In this document: piece after piece, positions 50,201 to 63,247 of the stretch
Layout: every line of letters starts with the position of its first letter
Position numbering within the stretch: the first letter of the stretch is position 1
From: Sindora glabra
Lineage: Eukaryota > Streptophyta > Magnoliopsida > Fabales > Fabaceae
Length of the DNA: 64,000 nt
Reading direction: 5' to 3'
Assembly (NCBI GenBank): GCA_020226215.1
Contig: CM035235.1
Location: forward strand, 3,113,151-3,177,150
The notes under the pieces: generated by a model
Told to the model about the DNA's origin: nothing
The model's input: the letters and a program-made list of their open reading frames with translations, nothing else
Database searches by the model: none
Position numbers and translations under genes: made by a program

Positions 50201-52077
50201 GTGAATGTCGAGGCACGATATCATGGAGGTGATGCTGGAGGCGACCCACCGCAGCATCCCACCCATATTCTATCACAGTGCGAGGGCTCAGGTATCTATT
50301 CTTAGTTGTACATACTTGAGATTGATTAAATATTAATGGTATTGATATTTTTCTTTATCTATTGAAGTGACAACTACAAGAAAGAGGGATACGAATAGGT
50401 CCCTTAAGCTGCATGAGAAGATAGGTTGGGGTGGGGGGAGACTGGTGCCTGTACAGTTCGATATGACTGGTACATGGCATGCGGTTAGGGAGAATGCTAG
50501 CCATCTCCCTCGTGACATTGGTAGCATGATCCGAGCTCACGTCTCGCCTTATTATAACTAATGGCGGGCTGTACTTCAGGAGATCTAAGATAGGGTTGTG
50601 TAGGAGGTTTGCGCAAGTATCCATCTCCTCCATTTGCTGAATTAATCCTTCTAAGATTAAAATTCCTAAATATAAAACTCACAAATTTGTTAAATGTCTT
50701 CTATTACAATCTTACTTTGAGTTTTAGGGTATCTCTGAGGGTGATCAGGATAGAGCAATTTCCAGTTTGATGCGGTCTGCTACAGACCTGTACAGGGATT
50801 GGAAGTACAGGTTGAACAAGCACTTCTTGGAGCATAAGGGTGATCAGGACTAGGATTATAATCTAGATCATGCTAGATGTTGTGTGCCCCGATCTATTAC
50901 ACTTGAGATATAGCAGAGTTGCATGAATTTTTTTGACAGTGATGCCTATAGGGTAAATATGATATTCAGTGGGATTATCTTTTTTTTTTCATATATCTTA
51001 ACTATAAACAAAAAAAATTGAATACTATTTTTTTTAATTTATAGGAGTTGTCTGGCAGGAATGCAAATAATAGGGCGCAAAAGGTCATAAATGATCGACA
51101 TGGTTGAAAGTCTATTGCTACACATCGATTTGATAAGGTAAATTAACTTTTTACATTATTTTTTTAAATGCACATTTTGATAAATAGCTTTTTGTTCATT
51201 ATTTATTTATTTCCATCATTTATTTACTTTCATCATTTTTTCCTCTTACAAAAAATGAATAGAGGAATAAAGATATTGGTGAGTTACAGTTGGTTTCTAA
51301 AAATTTTAGGGACCGACACACCTATATGTTTGGGGAGTGGGTGCATCCGATCCCTCAGGGATAATATGTAAGTTAGTTAAAATTTATATTTTAAATATAA
51401 TTCTATGAATATATGTAACAAGAATTATTATCCTAACTTAGAGTTTTGGTAATTTAAGGTGAGGATGACTGAGCTTGTGGGTTAGCACGCACAATCTAGT
51501 GTATCATCTACTAGTTTGCCTACGACTCCTATACAGATTGATGAGATTGCCATCGCCGACGAGGTGCTTGGCATTCGTTGAGGGCACAGGAGGGCTGTTG
51601 AGTGTGTGCTGGCTAGTCAGTCTTTATCAGTCAGTGGGGACTTCTAGTGCTACGGTGAGCTTGCAGTCTATGTCTCAGGTCGCTGAGTTGCAGGAGGAGC
51701 TACAGCAGACTCGAGAGCAGTATCAGCATAGCCAGCGGTTGATTTAGAAGTAATAGCAGCGACTGGATCATCATCATCAGCAGATTACGCATTAGGAGTA
51801 GATGTGTGAGCAGATGGAGCAGCAGATTCAGACTTACCTTACCTAGATGAGTTTCATTCTTAGACAGCAAGGTATTGTCTTACCACCGCTGCCATTTGCT
51901 GCTATTGTTACACCGCCTAAGCTGAGTAGATTTGCGAGGGCACCTGCCATTCAGCCACCTGGTGCTTCTCAGCCATCATCACTATTTTATCGTCCTCGTT
52001 ACTAGGATGAAGACGACGACGATGATGATGATCATGATGAGGATACATTGGCATATTTTCATTTCCTTTCTCCATAG
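50201..52077 (+). pseudogene. Second CACTA gene, plant Transposase_24 (Ptta/En/Spm) type, broken
   Basis: By alignment with element 2 the frame begins near 50201, where the ATG seems to have become GTG (ARYHGGDAGGDPPQHPTH follows). The exon at about 50366-50580 has the Transposase_24 core (GGGRLVPVQFDMTGTWHAV, then ENASHLPRDIGSMIRAHVSP). Later exons carry DLYRDWKYRLNKHF, LSGRNANNRAQKVINDRHG and a Gln-rich coiled-coil (ELQEELQQTREQYQHSQ, 51675-51745). The end is Asp-rich (52010-52050). Stops (for example at 50561-50563 and 51747) break the frame. In En/Spm the second product binds subterminal repeats; that role here is by analogy. Confidence 0.8.
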
Positions 52078-52394
52078 TATCTTATGTGTATATATATTTA
52101 TATTTCTCATATGTAGATATTTACATGGATTGTGTATATTTAATTTATACATATAAATATTATTTTTACAATTATTTTCTTTTTTTTCATTTTTTTTATG
52201 TTGGATCAAATTGTTAGACATTATTATTAGTATTATTGATGTATTATAGTTGTATAATTTCAATTGAATTAAATTAAAAAAATATGATCCAAATGAATTC
52301 AAAAAAATATATTTTAAATTATGTTGTTAAATATAATATATTATTTGAAATACACTTAATTATAATAGCAATTCCAATTTAAAATTTAAAAAAA

Positions 52395-52855
52395 TTCAAA
52401 AAAGGCATTAGCGGCAACATTGTCGTCGCTATAGGTAAACTTTTACTGATGACAAGTTCATTTTCAGCGGTGACATTGTCGTTGCTAAAAGTTACGTTTA
52501 CAATGACGACAATGTTGTTGTTGAAACTGGACCCACAACGACAATAATTGTCGTCGCTAAAGATTGAATTTACAACAATGATAATTATCGTCGCAAAACA
52601 TATCTATAGTGACAACAATGTCGCTGCTAAAATTCAAATTTCAAATTTTTTTGAATTTTGAAATCATTTTCACCGACAACATAGTCATCACAGAAGGCCG
52701 TACTTTTAGCGACGATAAATTATCGTTGGTGTTGGTTGTTTCAACTATGAAACTATACCAATGACATTTTCAGCGATAACTTTTGCATTTACCGACGACT
52801 GATAACTCTTTATCGACAATAATTGTCATCGCTAAAGGTCTTTTTTACTGTAGTG
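52395..52855 (+). repeat. Right subterminal repeat array of CACTA element 1
   Basis: Repeated variants of ACGACAATTGTCGTCGCTAA, in both orientations, run up to the terminus TGTAGTG at 52855. They match the left array in motif and spacing style. Confidence 0.85.
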
Positions 52856-53338
52856 AAGTTTTAGATTGTTTATTAGGAGTTTACAACCTAACTTTCAATT
52901 TAATCTAATATAACTTATTTATCTAAATAGGTTAAGTTAAGGTTGATAAATAGATATATTTAAATAAACAAGCAAAGGCTCAGTTCGTAAGCCTATAAGA
53001 TAGATCTATTTAATAACTAATATTTTTATATATAATATAACATAATATCATATATAATATATTTATTTATAAAATATGCATATATATAATTATAATATAG
53101 ACCTAATTTTATTATTATTATTTTTTGCCTTGAAGGCATTTGCCTATTAGCTTGTTATTTTAAAGGTTTATTTATTTAAGTAGACTTTTAGATAAGTTAA
53201 CACTTTTTAAATAAGCTAGACTTAACTTGAATTTTAACTTTATACAAGCTAATAAATTAAGTTCAAACCAATAATTTTCAAAATAGACTAAAGTTCTTTA
53301 AGATTAAATTTCGTTCGGCCTAATTTACTTCTACCTCT

Positions 53339-54188
53339 TATTGTATCCTTTCTGAACCACGCAAGCATAAAGAATTTGAGAAATTGCAGAGATAACTTGT
53401 TACTAAATCAAGTTTAAGGAGGTGTTGAAATGTAAATTTGATTTATCCCATTCAACGATTGAGCATATAAAATCAGTCCCTAACAAGATTAGTCTTGTCC
53501 CCAGCAAAAGGAGTAAAAATGTCAAGAACTTTTAATTTAAATGATATTCAATATCAAATGATATTCAATATCCCGTGAAGACTTTATAACTTTGTGATTT
53601 GATTCTATGATTTGATTCTTGATTCCTATGTCTTTTGATTTGATTACTCATCTTATTGTCACCAAAAATTAATATGCAGAGACGGTATTATCTAGCTAAA
53701 GATAGTCATTTCCTGACAATGACAAATCCTGGTGCAACACCGACATTATTATCCTTTGCCCATTCATATGCTAAGTTCCTGGTCATTAATTAATTAACTG
53801 CCCCTCATAACGATAAAATAGTGAGAATTGATTATCTTCTTCATTAGTATATTTACTAATTTTGCCTCTAAATACCAAAATTGTATAATGCCGTTGATAT
53901 TAAGTTTTACTTTTAACATTGCATCTTCACATGCCAAATCATTTAAAATATTATTTTACAATAGTAGTATTTTTCCATAAATTTAATACTATGTTTAGAA
54001 TCAATTTTTAAAAAAATTCATTCTATACAAATATATATATCAATAAATGATTTCAATTTATTTGTAAATAAATTTTTTTATTGAAAAAGTATTGAAAAAA
54101 TATAAAATTGAATTAAAAGGTGAATTTTGATAATATTAAGGAAAATAAAATATTAAATGATGGTAAAGGCTTTGATAAAAACATGTTA
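53339..54188. other. Intergenic DNA between CACTA elements 1 and 2
   Basis: The stretch is 850 bp with slightly lower A/T content at 53340-53820 than its surroundings. No ORF, RNA gene or repeat boundary is seen. Confidence 0.6.
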
Positions 54189-54899
54189 CACTACAACAAT
54201 AATATCTTATACCAATAACATCTACATTGATGACAAAAACTCAGTCACTAGCATAGTTTTTTTTATTTTTTTATTTTTTAAACCTATATCCACAACAAGT
54301 CATTGATATGAGCCTTTAGAAATTTGACCACCAATAGTTAGTGGGCATTTTACCATGAAGGTTATACTGATGACAAAGTCATCAATGTAAAGTTTTTAAA
54401 ATTTAAAAAAATTATAAAATCCACATCGATAACATGTTGTTGGTATAGGCTTTTAGAAATTTGATTGCCAATAACTAGCTAGCATGTTCCCTTAAAAGCT
54501 ATATTGACAACACTGTCTTTAGTGTATACTTTTTGAATTTTTTTTAAATTTTAAAAGGTCTACTTCGACTACTTTGTCATCGGTATAGTTCATTGGAAAT
54601 TTGACCACTATTAATTGATGAGTATTTTTTGAGGTGGCTTATATCAATGACAAAGTTATCGGTGTAGACTTTTCAAAATTTTCTTAAAAAAATTAAAAGA
54701 GTCTACACTAATGACTTTGACTTTGTTGTTGGTATAAGCTTAACTAGTTTAAATGATGTATATGCTTCTCATTAATTCCACAATGATAATTGAAAAAACC
54801 CTTCACCAATGATGATCAAGTTTTGGTGTCATCGGTATAGGATTTCATCTTTAAGGTGCCCACGATGCCATTTTTCACATTTGCTTAAAGGGAAGAATA

Positions 54900-56880
54900 G
54901 AGTACTGAGAGAGAAAAGAGAGATTCCAAGGCTTCCAAGATCAGTTTTCTTCATTTTTCTTTATAATTTTTACTATATTTTCTTACTTGTATTTTGTTAA
55001 ATGTCAAATTTTGTTGTTATTGTTGTTACTTAGTTGACATTAATATTTGTTCAATTTACTATTCTATTGAGATAGGTTAAAGAAACTTAACACTATTTTA
55101 TTTAAATATACAATTTATGGAGTGATTAATATAAAGTGCTTTATTATAGTTTGATAAAATTGTTACTTTTTCTAATTTGATATGTTTATTGTTTTGAATT
55201 GATGATAGCATTGATACATTATATGAATATGAATTTATTTTTATGTATTATTATATTGGTTGGTGAAATTGTATTTTTGCATAATTTGTCATGTTTATTA
55301 TTTCAAATATTTGGTGAGTATGTTATAAGATTGGATTGTAAAAAATTTCTTTCAGAAATTATAGGATGATGTGAAATATATAATAATATAAGTAAATAAT
55401 TTAAATTCCTAAAAAAATGTTTTGTCAATGTTTAAGAAATTAAAAAAATGAAAAAAGTAAATTAATTTTTATAAATGTGTTTTACTAAATGATAAAAGAG
55501 TGAACAATTTGTAATCATTTATTAAAAATTAAAAAATAAACATAGTAATTAATCAGTAAAATTGTATCACTTAATAATATAGGAGAAAAAATTTGTAATA
55601 ATTTAATATTATAAATTGAAAAAATTATTTTTATTAATTTGTTAAAATATGTAGAAAAATAAAGTACATGAGTTAAGGATGACAAATAAACAAGCATAAT
55701 GTAATGATTAAATTGTAAAATTTTTAATGATGTGAAAAATATAACAATTTAAGGTAATAATTTCAAATCCTAACAAAAGAAGTGATGCCATTACTTAAAA
55801 AAATTAAATGAGTAAAAAGAATAATTTATTAATAAATATGTATTAGTAAATATTGAAGAATAAAAAGATTTGTAATAATTTATTGTTGTAAGTAATTTAA
55901 ATACTAATATTAAAATATTAATACGTAGAAAATAAAATTAATCAAATAATGATAATACATAAATTTTGAAAGTTCAAACAAACAAATGATGTAAAATATA
56001 TAATAATGTAGGGTAATAATTTAGAATCCTATCATTATAAAATAAGTTATGTTAATACTTAACAAAATAAATAAATAAAAAGAAATATTATATTATTAAT
56101 ACTTGAATAGTACTATAAATAATTTTATTAAATTGTTAAATTATATAAAAATATAAGTAGAAAAGAATCATGCAATTTATGAAAAATAAACTTCAAAAAA
56201 ATTACATGTTATCTAAGAGATTAGATTAGTGTTGATCAGTATAAGAATATAGTTACTAGTACAAAAAAGCTATTATTAACCTTAAGTAGAGTGGTGGATA
56301 CTATGAGCTATATAGGGATTTTATGTAATATTATTACATATTTAAAATTATTATAATTTTACATGAAAAGAAATTTTATTTTATATTTAAAATTAGTATA
56401 ATTATTAAATTATAGTAATTTGAAATAGAAATGCACTTGCATTGTAGCTTTAGACCTATTAAAGGGTTGGTTGATCTTTGTAGGCAAACCAACCTTTGAA
56501 TTGTCTTGTAGATTTGGATAGTCTAAGATAGGTTTTGTAGTTATTGTTGTTAACTTATTTTCTCATTGTTTCATGTTATAGAAATTTCTTGGCACCTTTA
56601 TTATCCTGTGAGTATGTGTTATATATGTGTATAGTTTACACACTTAAAGAACTCTGGAGATATTTTGGCAAAATGTCTACATTTCATAAGCATATCATGG
56701 ATAAGTTAATAGAATAACTATAGAAATATCTTGAATGAGATATGGCCTTACCTTTTAGAGTTAAGAGTCATATGGTGGATTTAAGATATATAACAAATAT
56801 GCATATAAGATTAAGTCCATAACAGCTTGATGTTGTTAGCCAGTTATACAATATTTGTGGACAAAAGCTTGATAACTTTA
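54900..56880 (+). other. Leader and intron region of CACTA element 2
   Basis: AT-rich non-coding DNA corresponds to 44061-46437 of element 1. The hairpin region (56461-56498) and the following 200 bases align clearly with element 1; the earlier part is too diverged to match by eye. Confidence 0.6.
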
Positions 56881-59800
56881 TGAGATTGCTTATTTGATAA
56901 GTATTGGAGTGATGCATTAGAATTCATCAAGATAGCCAACAACTTTGTCAATGAATAAGGATTAGTGAGATGTCCACATAAGAAGCGTATAAATTTGTTA
57001 TTTCAAAAATTAACAACCTTGGAAGCACACCTAATAAATAATAAATTTCATTTGTTGTATATGAATTGGACCTATCATGATGAGGAGGATACATCAACAA
57101 TTGAGGTTATATGTGGAGCATATCCAAATGATGTAGATGAGATGGTTGACATTATGCATAATTTCATCAGTCATTCTAGTGCTAATCAAATAGTACAGAA
57201 CACCTTGAGGAGGACACATGTCATTATAATAGCTTTAACAACCTTTTCGCATAAGTTAAAATAGAATTTTATTTCAACTACATAACTTTTCTAACCTTGA
57301 ACTTTTTAGTGAAGTTTATGCATCCAAAAGTGCTGCATAAGTATTATTTTTTTAAGTTGTTAAAGGAAGTAATTCTTAAGGAGATTAAATTGTTGGAATC
57401 GTATTATGATGTAAAGAAATAGTTTAACAAATTAGGATTAAGGTATGAGTCAATTCATGTTTGCTAATATGATTGTGTGCTTTTTTTAGAAAAAAAAACA
57501 TGTTTTAGAGGAGACTTGTCTAATTTGTGAGAAGAGCCATTAGATTGATACAAATACCAAAGGAAAAAAAGATGCCTTATAGAGTGCAGTGGTATTTTTT
57601 GTTAACCCTTTAGTTAAAACAATTATATGGATTAAGGCATATTGCAAAGGATATGATATAATATCATATAGGATGGTTAATATAGGATGCTGTCATGTAA
57701 CATCTTATTAATAGAAAAGCTTGGCATAATTTTGATAAGAGGCATCTTGATTTTTATATGAAATTGATAAATCTTAGATTAGGTGTAAGCATAAATGGAT
57801 TCAATCCTTTTAGTGATATGAGCTTATCTTATAGTTTGTGGTTAATGGTGATGACTACTTACAACTTGTCACTATGGTTTTGTGTGAAAGAGTCCTTTTT
57901 TATGTTAATTCTATTGATACCTAGTCTATAATCTCCAGGAAAGCATATTGATACCTTCTTAAGACTGCTTATAAAAAAAATGAAATACCTATATGATATG
58001 GGAGTTGAAACTTAGGATGTTAATACTAACAGAATATTCAAGATGTAAGCAACATTATTATGGGCTATAGATGATTTTCATATGTGGAGTAGTCTTTCTA
58101 GGTGAAGTGAATAAGGATATAAAGCATGCCTAACTTGTAAGAAAGATACTCTATTAATGCAAATTAGGGGAAAAATAACTTATGTTGATCACCATTATTT
58201 CCTTTTAAGTAATTATGCATGAAGAAATATGAAAGAATTCACTAGGATTTTTCAGAAGGGAGACCCCTTGAGATTATTTACTAATAATACGATCATAAAC
58301 CAATTATTAGATTAGATCAGAGACTTCCCATAAAGCACATGTAATTTGGTGGAGTAAAAAGGAAAAAAGATATAGATGAACTTAGCTCAAGTAAGAAAAA
58401 CATATTTTTTAAACTTTCTTATTAGCTCATAATGAACTTAAGGCATAACAATGATGTGAAATATATTGAAAAGAATGTATATGATAGTATTTTAAGCACA
58501 CTGCTAGATATTGAGCATAAGTCAAAAGATACAAATTATGTAAAATATGATTTAGCTGACATGAATATAAGACTGAACTTACATTTATATTAGATATGGG
58601 GTAAGTTAATAAAACCATGTGCTATATACATGCTCAATCGGGTTAATTGATAATAGTTTTAATTCATAAAAAATATTAAGTTCCTTGTTAAGTTGTTAGG
58701 AATCTCAGAAAGAATGTGATTAACCATGATACCAAAATGAAGAGGTTAAAGTCACATAACTATTATGTTATTATGTAATAATTATTGGCACTTTCAGAAT
58801 GAGTATCTTTTCTAAAGGAATTCTTATGTCTGATTGTTGAATTGTGCAATTTCTTTAATCAAATTTATGCTAGAACTTTGAATACAAATGTTAAGCAAGT
58901 TAAAGAAGATATTATTATTATTATTCTATATAAACTTAAAATGATATATCTTTTAACATTCTTTGATATAATGGTGCACTTAATGATGCATTTATTAGAG
59001 GAAGCATTGTTAGGGGGTTTATTCATTTTTAGTGGATATACCTGCATGAGAGATACAACAAGAAGTTGAAGGATTATGCTAGTAATAATGGTCAACCTAA
59101 AAGTTCTATTGTAGAAGAATATGATGTAGATAAAGCATTAATATTTTGTTCCATGTATCTATAAAATGTGGAAACTTGATTCAATTGGCCTAATCAAAAC
59201 TAAGATGTATTGTAAGTTAAACTAGAAAGGTGATTATCTATGTTCAGATCTAAATGTTGACCAATTAGGAAAAAAATATTATTCATTTGGACATGAGAGA
59301 TTGAAATATTGCCATATGGTGCATTTTGAACAATTGTGTTGAAATCCAAAAGTGTCTTAAGTAAGTTTCTCAAATTATTCACCCTTTCCTCCAAGTAATT
59401 CTATTTTACTAAATAACTTATGTAATGAATATTAGAGAGAACTAGATGTAAGTAGTAGTTAAAACATTGATCAACTATAAACAACCAAGTTCCCCTCATG
59501 GTTTTACACTAAGGTAATTGCATTCCATTTTTGTATCCATATCAATTTTATTTATTTTTCCTTAATTGATTTTGATATTACCATTGTATGAAATAAAATT
59601 CATAAATGTACCACCTACAAAAGAATGATTTCCTAAAAAGCAATAGATAAGTTAATGTCATTGACTTTGGCTTTAAGTTTCACTATTATGTCATGCTCAA
59701 TGTGTGTGATAAATAAAGTATGGTTTATAATTACTTTTTAAGATGCTAAGCATAAGATGCAAAATAAAGGGATTTTCATCCTTAGGATTGAAGACAACAT

Positions 59801-60620
59801 ATTTTATGGTATATTGGAGGACATCATAGAGTTAACTTATTTAAATAATTACAATGTGACTTTATTTAAATATAAATGGTATGGCATTGACCTAAGAAGG
59901 AAGAAAATTACCATTGATAAAAACATAATAAGCCTTTTCGTTAGTGCACAATGTTAGAAAGGTGATCTCTACATAGTTACATCTTAAGTAAAACAATTAT
60001 TTTATATCATTGATCTTTTAATGGACCTAATTGGAGAGTCATATATAACATGATGCTTCAAGATATATATGATCTTTTTTATGATCATGTTAGTGTATAA
60101 AAAGTGCCATATTTGTAGAATAATAATTTCATAAATTTCACCCTTGTAGTTGACTTTAGAGATTTCGGCCAAGTTACTTTAAGGGATCAAAACAATGATC
60201 CTTAAATTGTTTCATCTTTTAGGATCTTAAGCGAAACAATTATTTTATATCATTGATCTTTTTAATGGACCTAATTGGAGAGTCGTTCATAACATGATGC
60301 TTCAAGATATATATGATCTTTTTAATGATTATGTTAGTGTATAAAAAGTTCCATATTTGTAGAATAATAATTTCGTAAATTTCACCCTTGTAGTTGACTT
60401 TGGAGATTTCCACCTAGTTACTTTAAGGGATTAAAATAATGATCCTTAAATTGTTTCATCTTTTAGGAATATGAATTTTTTTGTAAAAGAAATTAATGAC
60501 TTTATAAATGATTATGACAATTTAGAAAATAAAACTATTTATAATTGCATAGAGGAGGGGCTTTTAGAATTTAATGATGATAAGGATGAGCCTGCTACTT
60601 TTACTGATAGTGACTTAGAT
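56880..60620 (+). pseudogene. TNP2-type transposase remnant of CACTA element 2
   Basis: Fragments match element 1 in order. 56965-57110 is the transposase-associated domain (LLFQKLTTLEAHL), with CPHKKR in place of CPCKKC. TNP2-core pieces follow at 57780-58620 (for example a GFNPFSD-like block near 57800). A DUF4218-like piece lies near 58960-59170. A DUF4216-like piece lies at 59757-59957 (GIFILRIEDNIFYGILEDI). An acidic tail ends near 60620. Stops and frameshifts are frequent throughout. Confidence 0.8.
59981..60468 (+). repeat. Tandem duplication of about 243 bp inside CACTA element 2
   Basis: Copy 1 (59981-60223) and copy 2 (60224-60468) agree closely, both containing ACAATTATTTTATATCATTG and both ending in TTTCATCTTTTAGGA. 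Element 1 has only one copy at the corresponding position (after DUF4216), so the duplication arose within element 2. Confidence 0.85.
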
Positions 60621-60769
60621 TAGGATTTAGATTTTAATATGGTTAATATCATAATTGAGTAAGGATACAAATGTGATATATTATAGAAATTTTATTTTAT
60701 GTGGTGCTATGATGACTATATAAATTACAAGTCTTTAATAATACTTATTGTTCATTTTACTTGATAACC

Positions 60770-62321
60770 ATGGCTAAGGTTGACGGACGCTACCATAGAG
60801 GAGATGATGGAGGAGAGCCACCATATTGCCCTATTCTTTTTCCCTCATAATGCTAATTAGGTAAAATTTATTATAATATATTTTTCATTTTAGTATTTAT
60901 TTCCTATAAATCCATAGCACTAACATTGTGTTATATTTGAAAATTACCCTCTTAAAAAGTGGAGCTTAAGTAGGTCCTTGAATATGCACAAAAAAAATTC
61001 AAAAATAGGGTTCTAAATCATCACCAACTAGATTTGATAAAAAGGATGTTATATGGCATGCAGTAGGTGAAACTTTTAGGCACTTCCCCTATAACATGGG
61101 TGTGCTAGTGAGAGAGCATTGTAAACCATTCCATAGGAGATGGAGTAAAGTGCCTCAAGAGTAGAAGGCATGTGTTGTTAAAGAAATTCATGTAAGTATG
61201 ATTTATGAGATAGTCCTTATTATTTTATATTGAAATTATTTGATACATTAATTGTATGCTTGTTACATATCTTTTAATGTAGTCCTACTTCAAGTTTGTG
61301 GGCTTATTAATAAGGAAGTTAGACACTACAATATGAGATGTCATGCAAACTATAGTGGAAAGGTACTGAGACCACAAGTTAAGCCTTAATAAATGGTTCT
61401 TAGAGCCTAGGGGTGACTTGGAGGATCTTGATTTGTAGTGTGTGAGATGGGTAGTCCCTTGAGATATCCCAGTCGAGTATTAAGAGAGATGTTGCGATTA
61501 CTTTCATAGTTAAAAGTATAGGGTAAGTATAATTATAAATGAACATTATCATTTTAAAAATTTCATTATATTTTACTCTTTTTATTGTCAATGTTTTATT
61601 TTATTTGCAATTTATAGGAGTTGTCCAAAAGAAATTAGGAAACTTAGGTGAAGAAGATGGATAATGATCGCTATGGATAAAAGACCACTGCAATATACTG
61701 ATATAACAAGGTATGTTAAATGTAGCATTCATGATATTCCTTAATCCTTTAACATCTTACTTTTAGTAAAATAGGCACAGAGAAATAAGGATATAGGTGA
61801 GATGTAGTTGGTGATGAAGAATTTTAGAGATTTTTGTACATGTTGGTTAGGGGAATAGTTGTATCATTCTATTGTAGATGCTTATGTAAGTAATTTTATT
61901 CTTATTTCATAATTATAGAAATTTTAGAAAAAAACTTTTTACTCATTCTATTTGATATTTGTTTAATTACATCAATATGAGTATAATGGAGTTGACCACT
62001 TAGACAGCATAGTCTAATACATCATCCATTGGCTTATTATTTACTTTAGCATCATCAACTTTGGTGTGGGTAGATGAGCCTTCCATTATCGATGAGGTGT
62101 TTGACACTCATTGAGGATATAGGAAAGTAGTTGGTCATGTTTTGGCTAGGACATCATGTGCCACCCTTGACATCTCAAGTTCATCTATAGCATATCCTAT
62201 AAGGTTGTAGTAGGATGCAGGATTGTTTGCTAAGATGTAGTTAAGCTTGCCTAGAGTCAGCAACTTGTTTAGGTGCAGTGGCAGTAGCTTACTCTTTAGC
62301 AGCAAATGTAGGAGTAATGAA
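60770..62321 (+). pseudogene. Second-gene remnant (Transposase_24 type) of CACTA element 2
   Basis: The ATG at 60770 opens MAKVDGRYHRGDDGGEPP, which aligns with the start of the second gene of element 1 and shows the original start codon there. Degenerate exons follow (for example RFDKKDVIWHAV-like and LVREHCKPFHRRWSKVP-like stretches at 61030-61160). The gene is cut at 62321 by element 3. Confidence 0.7.
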
Positions 62322-63247
62322 CACTACAATAAAAAAGGCCAACATCGATGACACTTTTAGCGATGACATATGCTCGATCGTCAGTGATTTATGAGATTAC
62401 TTTAACTAATGACAAAGTCATTGGTGATACTTGAAAAATTCAAAAGGTGTCATTTTTGTTGGATGGGTGGGAAATGAAAACTTTTAGCAATGATAATTGT
62501 CATCGGTAAAGGTGGGAAAATTGTTGTCATTGAAAATTGGCTTCAAATATATAGGTGGAAAAATTAACCTTTTAATGACAACATTGTCATTAATGAAAAT
62601 CAAAACTTTATCAACGACACTTTTTGTCATTGAAAGGTTATGGCACAAGTTCCTGTGCCACCTTTTAGTGACAAAAATTAATCTTTTAATGAAAACATTA
62701 TTGTCAGTGAAAATCAAACTTTTACTAACGATACTTGTTGTTGCTAAAAGGTTATGACATAAGTTCTTGTGCCATTTTTTAATGACGATAAGTATTATTG
62801 GTAAAAGTCAAAGACTAACACTAATGATAATGTCATCATTCAAAGTTATGGCACAATTTCCAGTGCTCTCATTCAGTGATAACAATGTTGTTGGCAAAGG
62901 TTTTCGACTTTTACTAATGACTCTTATTATCACTGAATAATGGCACAGGAGATTATGCCACTAAATATCCCACTTTATACTAACGACATTAACAACAACC
63001 GAGAAATTTTTTCATCACTGAAGGATAAGCCAATAAATACCAAACCAGTGCCATTTCAATCTCAATTCACATAGTGAGGAGGAAAGCAATCAAGCAAGAG
63101 TGAGGTATAGAATTCTTTTCGTAATATAACATGTTTTCTATTTATATCTTTTTATAATATAGTATAATTTCTTATGTATATTATTTTAATTTGTTAGTTA
63201 TTACTGCTATTCATTGTTGCTTGTGTTAAGCATTTAGAGAGTGTTTG
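62322..63247 (+). mobile_element. CACTA transposon, element 3, left part only
   Basis: The terminus CACTACAATAAAAAAGGCC is followed by CGATGACACTTTTAGCGATG, close to the left end of element 1. Subterminal repeats run to about 63060. They include four partial palindromes around GGCACAAGTTCCTGTGCC (near 62641, 62757, 62848 and 62943). A leader-exon-like stretch follows, then AT-rich DNA resembling 44180-44260 of element 1, up to an LTR-like sequence near 63248. The candidate target triplet is GAA (62319-62321); the other copy lies outside the window. Confidence 0.85.

Larger units (their letters stand above)
43502..52855 (+). mobile_element. CACTA (En/Spm) transposon, element 1, full length
   Basis: The left terminus reads CATTACAAGAAAAAG, a one-base variant of the CACTACAAGAAAA end. 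The right terminus on the minus strand reads CACTACAGTAAAAAAG. A 3-bp AAG target duplication flanks them (43499-43501 and 52856-52858). Inside each end are arrays of short subterminal repeats. The interior holds a TNP2-type transposase gene and a Transposase_24-type second gene, both plus strand and both broken. At 9.35 kb it has normal autonomous-element size, but the stops make it non-autonomous now. Confidence 0.95.
43407..53338. repeat. Dispersed fold-back repeat interrupted by CACTA element 1
   Basis: The left piece is 43407-43501 (from AGGGGTGGAAATAA) and the right piece 52856-53338 (to TTTACTTCTACCTCT). Their outer ends are imperfect inverted repeats. The right piece is homologous to 11829-12377, for instance around ACTTGAATTTT and CAAGCTAATAAATTAAG, so this is a dispersed family. 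The last 80 bp of the left piece resembles the first 90 bp of the right piece as a direct repeat. Confidence 0.55.
54189..62321 (+). mobile_element. CACTA transposon, element 2, decayed and interrupted
   Basis: The left terminus reads CACTACAACAATAATATC. Subterminal repeats (GATGACAAAGTCATCGGTGTAG variants) follow to about 54850. From about 56450 on, the body aligns in order with element 1: leader hairpin, transposase-associated domain, TNP2 core, DUF4216 piece, then a Transposase_24-type gene. It breaks off at 62321, where element 3 begins, so the right end should lie beyond element 3 outside the window. It has many more stops and small indels than element 1. Confidence 0.88.

Noticed and set aside
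51982..52302. 106-codon minus-strand ORF
   Set aside because: It is antisense to the Asp-rich end of the CACTA second gene and then AT-rich DNA; isoleucine runs come from GAT repeats read backwards.
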